Positions 52,289 through 59,167 of a DNA stretch of 64,000 nt are shown piece after piece. The DNA lies in assembly GCA_963816535.1 (NCBI GenBank), contig CAWFKW010000006.1:62001-126000 (forward strand). The letters run 5' to 3'. Each line of letters begins with the position of its first letter. The first letter of the stretch is position 1. The stretch comes from CAWFKW01 sp963816535. GTDB taxonomy: Bacteria > Bacteroidota > Ignavibacteria > Tepidaquicellales > OLB5. Made by a program: the position numbers and the translations under genes. Below the pieces are notes generated by a model. That model saw only the letters and a list, made by a program, of their open reading frames with translations. It made no database searches and was not told the origin of the DNA.

Positions 52289-54736
52289 ATGAAAAAATCT
52301 AAAATCTGGAAGACATCTTCTACGTTTGCTTTTATTTTTGCGCTGGCGACGTTTGCGTATTTCACAAACGGTTTTGAGTTTAAGAACGATTCAAATCAGT
52401 CTATTCAATCCGGCCAGTCAAGCCAGCAGCCAAAATATTCTGAGGTGAGAATTTTTGCGACTACACCGGCTGATTTTCAGCGTATACAGGCTGCGGGACT
52501 TGAAATCGACCATGCTAATACTAAAATAGGCGTTTACTCGGATGCATGGCTTTCTGAATACGAGATTAGTTTATTACAGCATTCAGGGGTTCCGTATCAA
52601 ATTTTAGTCGATGACTGGATGACCTATTATAACAGCCAGCCGAAGATGAGCCAGGCTGATGTTGATGCCGCCATTCATGAGTCGCAGAGAGATTACAATG
52701 TATCCCATTCGATCTATGGTTCTATGGGAGGCTATCTTACTTACGCTGAAGTTGTAGCCAAGCTCGATTCGATGAGGCTTCAGTATCCCCAGTTCATATC
52801 AGCCAAGTTTTCCATCGGCACAACTTATGAAAGCAGGACCATCTGGGCGGTAAGAATAACTAACGGTCCAAATGCGCCAACAGGCAGGCCGGAAGTTTTG
52901 TACCATGCTCTGATTCATGCACGCGAACCTGAAAGCATGGAAACGGAAATGTATTATTTCTACTGGCTCTTTGAAAACTATGGAATTGATCCGGAAGCAA
53001 CCTATATCTTAAATAACCGCGAGATTTATTGGATCCCTGTGTATAACGCAGACGGGTACGAATACAACCATACCACAAATCCAAACGGCGGCGGCCAATG
53101 GAGAGCCAACAGGCACAACACAGGAAGCAACTGCGGTTATACCGACTTGAACAGAAACTATGGACTTTATGCATACTGGAATTCTTCTAACGGCGGCTCA
53201 GGCACAAATGCCTGCGAAGGTGGAGCGGGAACCTACAGGGGACCGTCTCCTTTTTCTGAATTGGAAACGCAGGAAATGAGAGATTTCGTAAATTCAAGAA
53301 ACATCAACTCGGGTATTGGAGCACATACCTACGGGAACTATATTATCAAACCGTGGGCATGGAGCGATCCTCAGGTAACGCCCGATGATAATAAGTTCAC
53401 CCAGTTCCTTGCTGATATGAAAGCTTCAAACCCGGTTTACACTACCGGAACGCCTTCGCAGACCGTCGGGTATTACGTAAGAGGCGATGCGGACGACTGG
53501 TATTATACCGACTCAATTCACTCAGCATCTAATCACCATGCATTTGTTGTAACATGCGAAACGGGTACAAGCTTCTGGCCGGCTCAGAACCAGATCATTC
53601 CGCTTGCCCAGGGTATGCTATTTAACAATAAGTATATAACATTGATAGGCGGACCGTATGTTAACCCGCTGTCTGAAACGTTTAACCAGGTTACTTACAC
53701 TCCGGGACAGAACGGAACGTTTAAAGTTGTTTTCAGGAACAAAGGCGTTATGGCCGCAAACAATGTGCACGTGCTTTGGACAACAACAAACCCGAACCTG
53801 AGCATTCCGGCTCCGCAGTATAATGTCTCTTCGCTTGCTTCATTTGCATCTGACAGTAACACATACAGTTTCGGCATCTCTGCTAACGCTCAGAATAACT
53901 GCGCTATTACAACGACTCTGAAAATAAAGCTGGATACAACAACAATATTTTCGCAGGATTTCTATGTATTGGTAGGCAACGGTACAATTGCTCTAAGCGA
54001 TAACGCAGAAAGCGGAATAGGAAACTGGACGGTTACAGGCGCGTGGTCTGTTCATACAGATTCATATCACTCGGCTTCGCATTCGTTCGCTTACGCGCCG
54101 TATTCAGCTAATGCCGACGGCTCGCTGACGCTTGCGACTCCGTTTAATTCAACCTCAACGCCGGTGCTTTTCCTCACGTTCTGGCAAAGATACGATCTTG
54201 AAAACTCGTATGATTTCGGCGCCGTTGAGGTGTCATCCGATAACGGAACAACATGGCAGACGGTCGCTTCTTACACAGGCACTAACCTTACATGGACCCA
54301 GCAATCGTTTAACATTACAAATTATAGCGCAGGCTCAAGCCAGGTTAAAATTCGTTTCCATTTGACAAGCGACGCCGGCGTGCAGAACCAGGGATGGTGG
54401 GTTGATGATATAACGCTTACAGATTATTGCGGAACTTTGACGGGCGTCAATCAAACACACTCGGGAACTCCTGTTACTTTTGCGCTGAACCAGAATTATC
54501 CAAACCCGTTTAACCCAAGCACAACTATCAAGTTCCAGCTGCCTAAACAGGCGTATGTTACAATTAAGGTTTACGACATACTCGGAAGGCTGGTTGCAAC
54601 TCTGGTGAATGAGAATAAAGAAGCGGGTTTCTATAACGTTAATTTTGACGCCTCGAACCTCGCATCAGGATTATATATCTACAAGATAGAAGCCGGCGAT
54701 TTTACCGACACGAAGAAAATGATGTTGATAAAATAA
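52289..54736 (+). CDS. Secreted M14 zinc carboxypeptidase with T9SS sorting domain
   Basis: ATG at 52289 gives 815 residues and a normal signal (KKSKIWKTSSTFAFIFALATFAYF); the upstream TTG at 52214 would add 25 improbable residues. A propeptide precedes the M14 domain, whose zinc motif HAREPESMETE supplies His and Glu ligands, with the third His in GIGAHTYGNYI and the catalytic Glu in VVTCETGTSFW. The order follows carboxypeptidase T. A CARDB-like domain comes next, then a choice-of-anchor-J jelly roll near residues 590-720 (DNAESGIGNWTVTG...GWWVDDITLTD) and a T9SS sorting domain (ALNQNYPNPFNPSTTIKF to KKMMLIK). It probably degrades peptides outside the cell. Confidence 0.92.
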   Translation: MKKSKIWKTSSTFAFIFALATFAYFTNGFEFKNDSNQSIQSGQSSQQPKYSEVRIFATTPADFQRIQAAGLEIDHANTKIGVYSDAWLSEYEISLLQHSGVPYQILVDDWMTYYNSQPKMSQADVDAAIHESQRDYNVSHSIYGSMGGYLTYAEVVAKLDSMRLQYPQFISAKFSIGTTYESRTIWAVRITNGPNAPTGRPEVLYHALIHAREPESMETEMYYFYWLFENYGIDPEATYILNNREIYWIPVYNADGYEYNHTTNPNGGGQWRANRHNTGSNCGYTDLNRNYGLYAYWNSSNGGSGTNACEGGAGTYRGPSPFSELETQEMRDFVNSRNINSGIGAHTYGNYIIKPWAWSDPQVTPDDNKFTQFLADMKASNPVYTTGTPSQTVGYYVRGDADDWYYTDSIHSASNHHAFVVTCETGTSFWPAQNQIIPLAQGMLFNNKYITLIGGPYVNPLSETFNQVTYTPGQNGTFKVVFRNKGVMAANNVHVLWTTTNPNLSIPAPQYNVSSLASFASDSNTYSFGISANAQNNCAITTTLKIKLDTTTIFSQDFYVLVGNGTIALSDNAESGIGNWTVTGAWSVHTDSYHSASHSFAYAPYSANADGSLTLATPFNSTSTPVLFLTFWQRYDLENSYDFGAVEVSSDNGTTWQTVASYTGTNLTWTQQSFNITNYSAGSSQVKIRFHLTSDAGVQNQGWWVDDITLTDYCGTLTGVNQTHSGTPVTFALNQNYPNPFNPSTTIKFQLPKQAYVTIKVYDILGRLVATLVNENKEAGFYNVNFDASNLASGLYIYKIEAGDFTDTKKMMLIK

Positions 54737-54790
54737 TCCGGCAGGATTATTATTGAAATCCCGCAAGGGCGGGGTTGATAAAATAAATTA

Positions 54791-54825
54791 ATTGCGGGGA
54801 CGCCTCAGGCGGACGAAGCAATCTC
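54791..54825. repeat. Dispersed intergenic repeat, ATTGCGGGG...GCAATCTC family, copy 2
   Basis: ATTGCGGGGACGCCTCAGG...GGACGAAGCAATCTC shares its ends with 44601-44641. It contains an internal GCCTCAGGC palindrome that recurs at 56449-56463. Confidence 0.65.
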
Positions 54826-54832
54826 AAAATTC

Positions 54833-54863
54833 AAAAGGCTGCTCATTTTTGAGCAGCCTTTTT
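54833..54863 (+). terminator. Rho-independent terminator after the M14 peptidase
   Basis: AAAAGGCTGCTCA and TGAGCAGCCTTTT form a 13-bp stem with loop TTTT, followed by T. It lies about 100 bp past the stop at 54736, with one repeat element in between. Confidence 0.8.
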
Positions 54864-54893
54864 ATTATCATTTGTCATTTTCGGGCATCCTTC

Positions 54894-54924
54894 TTCGTGG
54901 CACGACTTCCGATCGTGCTGCGAA
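54894..54924. repeat. REP-like palindrome TTCGTGGCACGAC...GTGCTGCGAA, copy 1
   Basis: A 31-nt imperfect dyad with arms TTCGTGGCACGA and TCGTGCTGCGAA. Two more copies lie within 150 bp. Confidence 0.75.
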
Positions 54925-54985
54925 TATTTGTTGATAAAAAACTTGTCGCCTGCCGGATTGCAGATCAGGAATCTTGGTTTTATCT

Positions 54986-55016
54986 TTCGTGGCACGACTT
55001 TCCGTCGTGCTACGAA
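54986..55016. repeat. REP-like palindrome, copy 2
   Basis: Arms TTCGTGGCACGAC and GTCGTGCTACGAA around TTTCC. It is nearly identical to copy 1 and in the same orientation. Confidence 0.8.
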
Positions 55017-55034
55017 TAATACCGTATAATGATA

Positions 55035-55065
55035 TTCGTGCCACGACGGGAAGTCGTAGCACGAA
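55035..55065. repeat. REP-like palindrome, copy 3 (inverted)
   Basis: TTCGTGCCACGACGGGAAGT...CACGAA is the same unit in reverse orientation. Copies 2 and 3 together could form a larger cruciform. Confidence 0.8.
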
Positions 55066-55099
55066 GCTTTTGAGCCCACTACATTCCCGACTTGCCTGC

Positions 55100-55290
55100 T
55101 CGCCATTTTATTGGGCGGGATCAGGAATCCTGGTTGTTTTTATGTAAGTCCGAGCGCCGCTCGGACTCCGAACAGCGTTCGGAGTTACTAAAAGCAACAT
55201 TTTTTAATAATTTGTCATTCCCGACTTGATCGGGAATCTTGGTTTGTTTTTTTAAAATAATTAGGGCGGACACATGGGTCCGCCCCTACA
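55100..55290. repeat. Mixed palindromic repeat block
   Basis: In order it holds GGGCGGGATCAGGAATCCTGG, hairpin GTCCGAGC-GCC-GCTCGGAC near 55147, hairpin CTCCGAAC-AGC-GTTCGGAG near 55166, TGTCATTCCCGACTTGATCG with GGGAATCTTGG near 55212, and hairpin GGGCGGACACATGGGTCCGC near 55264. Each is a separate palindrome family. No gene was found. Confidence 0.65.
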
Positions 55291-55304
55291 GAAAATATAT
55301 TGTT

Positions 55305-55332
55305 AATCTTAAATCTGATAATCTGATAATCT
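55305..55332. repeat. AATCTGATAA-type short tandem repeat
   Basis: AATCTTAAATCTGATAATCTGATAATCT shows three copies of ATCTGATA/ATCTTAA units, related to the 15-nt repeat at 56251-56311. Confidence 0.55.
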
Positions 55333-55465
55333 ACTTTAAAAGAACCATCTTCTTAGATTCCCTGTAATCCCCGCTTATCAGGCTGTAAAAATAAATGCCG
55401 CTGGCATAATTACCCGCATCCCATTCAACTTCATAAGTCCCCGGCTGAACCTGTCGGTCAAAAAG
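55331..55465 (-). pseudogene. Orphan fragment of a T9SS sorting domain
   Basis: On the minus strand, from about 55465 down to the TAG at 55331-55333, the translation LFDRQVQPGTYEVEWDAG, then NYASGIYFYSLISGDY and RESKKMVLLK gives the last 45 or so residues of a type A sorting domain. Upstream the frame stops at TGA and there is no NYPNPFNP box, signal peptide or gene body. It is the relic of a deleted cargo gene, or a domain copied here with repeats. It is on the opposite strand to the flanking cargo genes. Confidence 0.8.
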
Positions 55466-56089
55466 TGTTCAGGCTGGTTCTTTCAAAACCCTCTGCCAAA
55501 CGGGCAGCCCTATGATTTCGGTTAATTTATTATCCAAAATGTTAAGCCGCTAGCATTTCAAGGAGTATTTAGATAAACTATCCGCACGTTTATGCCTTGC
55601 ATAATGAAACATATGTATTATATTGACAGTTAGCAGGTTCGCTCTAATGTAGTACATGCGAAAAGTGAAATTTCTCATTCGGGCAGGTGAAAAATGCAAC
55701 AGGGAATTTTAGGTTTATGAAAGAAAATCGGCAAAAATATTCTCTTTCCACGAACTTGCTGACTGTGAATCAAGAAATTAAGTTCGTTTTTATATTCAAT
55801 TTGCTGTATTATACAGAGTTAAGCTGTTCAAAACGTGGCTAATCGCTGGCTAAAGCGTTGCAAAACCGCGCAAATGATGAACAAAAAATTAATTTATTTG
55901 TCATTTTTATATCTGTTCTTTTTTATAATCTTGCAAATTATATCCGTCTGACAGGTTGAAGCCAGTTAATGGCAGGCAGGCGGTTAATAAATGCAATCTG
56001 AATGAATTTGACTATTTTTTTTATAAACCTCCGTCCAGAATTTTCAGAAATGCAAAAAAATATTTTTCATCCGGATGCAATAGCTTGTC

Positions 56090-56175
56090 AAAACACACTC
56101 CCCCTCCACGAGTCTTTGACTCGATGAGTCGTAGACCCTTGTACAAAGGCCTGCCTGCAGCAGGCAGGGGGGATT
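56090..56175. repeat. Palindromic repeats near the hotspot end
   Basis: CTCCCCCTCCACGAGTCTTT, then GACTCGATGAGTC and CTTGTACAAAG palindromes, and CCTGCCTGCAGCAGGCAGG at 56150-56168, a near-perfect 19-nt dyad. The short ORF across it is repeat-made. Confidence 0.55.
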
Positions 56176-56250
56176 AGAGTTTCAATTTTTTGATTTTTCT
56201 AAGATTGAAATGATAAATCGGATATTAATACAATTACAGTCGGGGGTTCA

Positions 56251-56311
56251 TCTTGAATCTGATAATCTTGAATCTGATAATCTTGAATCCGATAAATCTT
56301 GAATCTGATAA
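56251..56311. repeat. 15-nt tandem repeat, four copies
   Basis: TCTTGAATCTGATAA occurs at 56251-56265 and 56266-56280, with one substitution at 56281-56295 (TCTTGAATCCGATAA), and again at 56297-56311. There is no spacer between units apart from one base before the last, so this is a slippage array rather than a CRISPR. Confidence 0.85.
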
Positions 56312-56354
56312 ATCCACATAATTTTGTTGTACTGTTTTTGAAGCAACGTTTTCT

Positions 56355-56472
56355 ACCTCTCCCCCCGGCCCCTCTTGAGTTCCGCTTTTGCGGAACGAAA
56401 TCCCGCCTTGGCGGGATCCAGAAAACGGGGAGCCGATAGGCGGGCCTGCCCGCCTCAGGCGGGGGTGAGGTA
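56355..56472. repeat. Composite palindromic element upstream of the large BNR gene
   Basis: Outer arms ACCTCTCCCCC (56355-56365) and GGGGGTGAGGT (56461-56471) pair with one mismatch. Inside are GTTCCGC-TTTT-GCGGAAC (56379-56396), ATCCCGCC-TT-GGCGGGAT (56400-56417) and CCCGCCTCAGGCGGG (56449-56463). The segment GGGGAGCCGATAGGCGGG is the reverse complement, with one difference, of CCCGCCTATCAGCTCCCC in the element at 59079. The nested structure suggests repeats inserted into repeats. Confidence 0.75.
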
Positions 56473-56517
56473 ATACATTCCTTTTAATAATGCTGAATAT
56501 TCGCTAATTCTACCACT

Positions 56518-59076
56518 ATGAAAGAAAGATTATTATTTGTGTTCATGCTTCTTGCCGCCCTCGCAATGATAGCTTCCAGAACAGATTTCTTAAATGATAA
56601 AGTTAAGTCTGAGGCTCAGGAACCTTCAGATGACAACTGGTTCATCAGGCAGCGCGCGTTCCCGTTTGATGAGATCCCAAATGGCGAAAGATTAAGATCT
56701 ATTGAGTACGCAAAGCAAATGCCTGTATCTAAAATGAGCGTTACTTCGGCATGGACGCTTGCAGGGCCTACCAACATTGAAGGAAGAATTTCAACCATTG
56801 CTGTGCATCCTTCAGATCCGCAAATAGTTTATGTAGGCGCGGCAGATGGCGGCGTGTGGAAATCTACAAACTTCTGCCAAAGCTGGACCAGCGTTTTTGA
56901 TAACCAGAATACTTCATCCATCGGCGCGCTCGCAATTGACCCCGCAAATCCAAATATAATTTACTGCGGCACAGGCGAAGCTAATTCATCGCGCAGTTAT
57001 TACCCCGGCACGGGTATGTATAAATCAACAGACGGCGGCGCTTCATGGACGCATATCGGACTGGATAGTACATACTGCATAGGAAACATTGCCATAAATC
57101 CAGCTAACTCTCAGATTATTTACACGGCCGCGCTTGGTTCGACAAGAAGAAAGAATCTTCAGCGGGGACTGTATAAATCCACTAACGGAGGCTCGTCGTG
57201 GAGCTTATCTTTCTTCCATTCAGATTCAGTCGGCGCAGTTGACGTGGTTCTTGACCCGACCAATCCCGCTAAAATATTTACCGCAATGTGGGAACGCCAA
57301 AGAAGGGAAGATTACATAAAATACGGCGGCCCCGGGAGCGCAATTTATTTAAGTACTAATTCAGGTACAAGCTGGTCTGTTGTTAACGGCGGATTTCCTT
57401 CCAACGCATCCGACCTTGGAAGAATTTCAATGGACCTTGCGGCATCCAATACGCAGATCATTTACGCGCTCACTGCCTATGCAAACGGGAATTCAAGAGG
57501 CTTATACAAGAGTACCGATGGCGGTTCAAGCTGGACGCTTTTCAACTCAACTGTAGCCTCTTCATCTAATTACGCATATTATAACAGGATATGTAAGGTG
57601 AACCCTACTGACCCAAATAATGTTTATTGCGGAGGCTTGCAAATGGGGCGCTCTGTAAATGGGGGCAGCACATTTGGAACAATTTCCGATTCGCATGTAG
57701 ATGAACATGCTGTTGGTTTTTGCGCGTCCAGTAGCCAATTCGTAGTTGTTGGAAACGATGGCGGGATAGATTATTCATCAAACGGCGGCACAAGCTGGGC
57801 TGCCAGCCAAGCGCTTCCCATTACTCAGTTTTACGCCGGCGATATCGATTATAATAATCCAAACGTAATACTTGGAGGCGCACAGGATAACGGTACACTA
57901 AGAACTTTAACTGGTAATCAGAACGATTGGACCGATATCACGGGAGGCGATGGATTTTATTGTCTGGTTGATTACTCAAACCCGCAGCGGGTTTATGGTT
58001 CTACGCAAAACGGCGCGCTTGAAAGATCGACTAACGGGGGAAACTCGTTCCTGAGCGGAACCAGCGGCCTTGACCTCGCTTACACCAACTGGATGACCCC
58101 GTATGTTATGGATAAGAACACGCCCCTCACGCTCTACTGCGGCACATATAAGATTTTTAAAACTATTAACGGGATGCAGTCATGGACCGCTATAAGCCCC
58201 GACCTCACAAACGGCCACATACAGAATCTTGGGACAATTACTACCGTAGATGTTTCTAAATCAAATCCAAACGTTATTTACTGCGGAACGGATGATGCAA
58301 ACGTATGGGTTACAACAAACGGCGGCGGCGCATGGACCAAAATTATCAACGGGCTGCCGTACCGCTGGGTTACAAGAGTTGCAGTGCGCGATGACTCGGC
58401 AAATGTTTGTTACGTTACGCTATCAGGTTATAAGGTCGATTCACTTGGCGCAAATATATTCAGAACCACAAATTACGGCGCAAGCTGGACGTCAATTTCC
58501 GGCAATCTTCCCAATGCGCCGATTAACGACGTTGTAATTGACCCGTCAATTAACGGGACCCTGTATATTGCTACAGATGTTGGCGTTATGGTTACTTCAA
58601 ATTTCGGCGGTTCATGGTCAGTTCTCTCGCCGGGCATCCCGACAAGCGTTCCATGCCATGATCTGACTTTGCATAACCCGACAAGAAAACTTGTGGTTTG
58701 GACCCATGGCAGAAGCGCTTTCCAGATGTCATTGCCGCCGGTAGGAATTACAAACAATAACACAGGCGTACCGAAGAAATATTCGCTATCGCAGAATTAT
58801 CCGAATCCGTTTAATCCGGCGACGAAAATAAAGTTCGACCTCCCTGCGCCAAGGCTTCGGGAGGCAGGCGTTACTGCGACAGCAGGCGCGGTGGGGGTGA
58901 AGCTTATTATTTATGATATATTAGGAAAGCAAATTGCGGTCCTTGTAAATCAGCAAATGGAACCCGGTTCGTACACATTGGATTTTAACGCATCAAATTA
59001 TCCGAGCGGAGTTTATTTTTACAGGCTTGAAACATCCGGATTTAGCGATACTAAAAAAATGATCTTGATAAAATGA
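56518..59076 (+). CDS. Large secreted BNR/sortilin-like propeller protein with repeat-interrupted T9SS sorting domain
   Basis: The 852-residue protein has a signal peptide (KERLLFVFMLLAALAMIAS), a charged pre-domain (residues 25-70) and about 12 Ycf48/BNR motifs (KSTDGGASW, KSTNGGSSW, LSTNSGTSW, KSTDGGSSW, RSTNGGNSF, VTTNGGGAW and others), as in Vps10/sortilin-like propellers and glycosidase-associated domains. The T9SS sorting domain runs from SLSQNYPNPFNPATKIKF to TKKMILIK, but 17 residues (APRLREAGVTATAGAVG) occupy the loop after FDLP where the 24523 protein has four. That DNA contains a palindromic repeat. It is the last cargo gene in the row and is flanked by related palindromic elements. 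Confidence 0.85.
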   Translation: MKERLLFVFMLLAALAMIASRTDFLNDKVKSEAQEPSDDNWFIRQRAFPFDEIPNGERLRSIEYAKQMPVSKMSVTSAWTLAGPTNIEGRISTIAVHPSDPQIVYVGAADGGVWKSTNFCQSWTSVFDNQNTSSIGALAIDPANPNIIYCGTGEANSSRSYYPGTGMYKSTDGGASWTHIGLDSTYCIGNIAINPANSQIIYTAALGSTRRKNLQRGLYKSTNGGSSWSLSFFHSDSVGAVDVVLDPTNPAKIFTAMWERQRREDYIKYGGPGSAIYLSTNSGTSWSVVNGGFPSNASDLGRISMDLAASNTQIIYALTAYANGNSRGLYKSTDGGSSWTLFNSTVASSSNYAYYNRICKVNPTDPNNVYCGGLQMGRSVNGGSTFGTISDSHVDEHAVGFCASSSQFVVVGNDGGIDYSSNGGTSWAASQALPITQFYAGDIDYNNPNVILGGAQDNGTLRTLTGNQNDWTDITGGDGFYCLVDYSNPQRVYGSTQNGALERSTNGGNSFLSGTSGLDLAYTNWMTPYVMDKNTPLTLYCGTYKIFKTINGMQSWTAISPDLTNGHIQNLGTITTVDVSKSNPNVIYCGTDDANVWVTTNGGGAWTKIINGLPYRWVTRVAVRDDSANVCYVTLSGYKVDSLGANIFRTTNYGASWTSISGNLPNAPINDVVIDPSINGTLYIATDVGVMVTSNFGGSWSVLSPGIPTSVPCHDLTLHNPTRKLVVWTHGRSAFQMSLPPVGITNNNTGVPKKYSLSQNYPNPFNPATKIKFDLPAPRLREAGVTATAGAVGVKLIIYDILGKQIAVLVNQQMEPGSYTLDFNASNYPSGVYFYRLETSGFSDTKKMILIK
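58839..58868. repeat. Palindromic repeat inside the sorting-domain coding region
   Basis: CCTCCC (58839-58844) and GGGAGG (58859-58864) are the arms around TGCGCCAAGGCTTCG, followed by CAGG. This is typical of intergenic repeats but here it is read in frame, and together with the following GC-rich bases (to about 58900) adds about 13 residues to the sorting domain. Confidence 0.65.
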
Positions 59077-59078
59077 TA

Positions 59079-59155
59079 CCTCACCCCCGCCTATCAGCTC
59101 CCCCTCTCCATGTGGAGAGGGGGAAGCGCACTTATGGCGCCCGGAGGGGGTGAGG
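59079..59155. repeat. 77-nt composite palindromic element downstream of the large BNR gene
   Basis: Outer arms CCTCACCCCC (59079-59088) and GGGGGTGAGG (59146-59155) are perfect. The inner hairpin CCCCCTCTCC-ATGT-GGAGAGGGGG (59100-59123) is also perfect. It starts three bases after the stop codon and could double as a terminator-like structure, but lacks a U-run. It is related in inverted orientation to 56355-56472. Confidence 0.8.
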
Positions 59156-59167
59156 CAGAAATACTTC

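Larger units (their letters stand above)
54737..56517. other. 1.8-kb gene-free repeat hotspot
   Basis: Between the M14 peptidase and the large BNR gene there is no credible gene, only a terminator, at least six palindromic repeat copies, tandem repeats and an orphan T9SS sorting-domain fragment (separate entries). The middle section (55560-56090) is AT-rich and shows nothing else recognisable. Short ORFs here are made by the palindromes and are not real. Confidence 0.75.

Noticed and set aside
54843..55106. Overlapping minus-strand ORFs of 87 and 64 residues
   Set aside because: They read through three REP palindromes and the terminator; translation in both frames is an artefact of the repeats.
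55956..56177. 73-residue plus-strand ORF in the repeat gap
   Set aside because: Its codons are made from the GTCTTTGACTCG and CCTGCCTGCAGC palindromes. No protein-like pattern.
56251..56311. CRISPR array
   Set aside because: The 15-nt units abut with no spacers and no cas gene is in the window.
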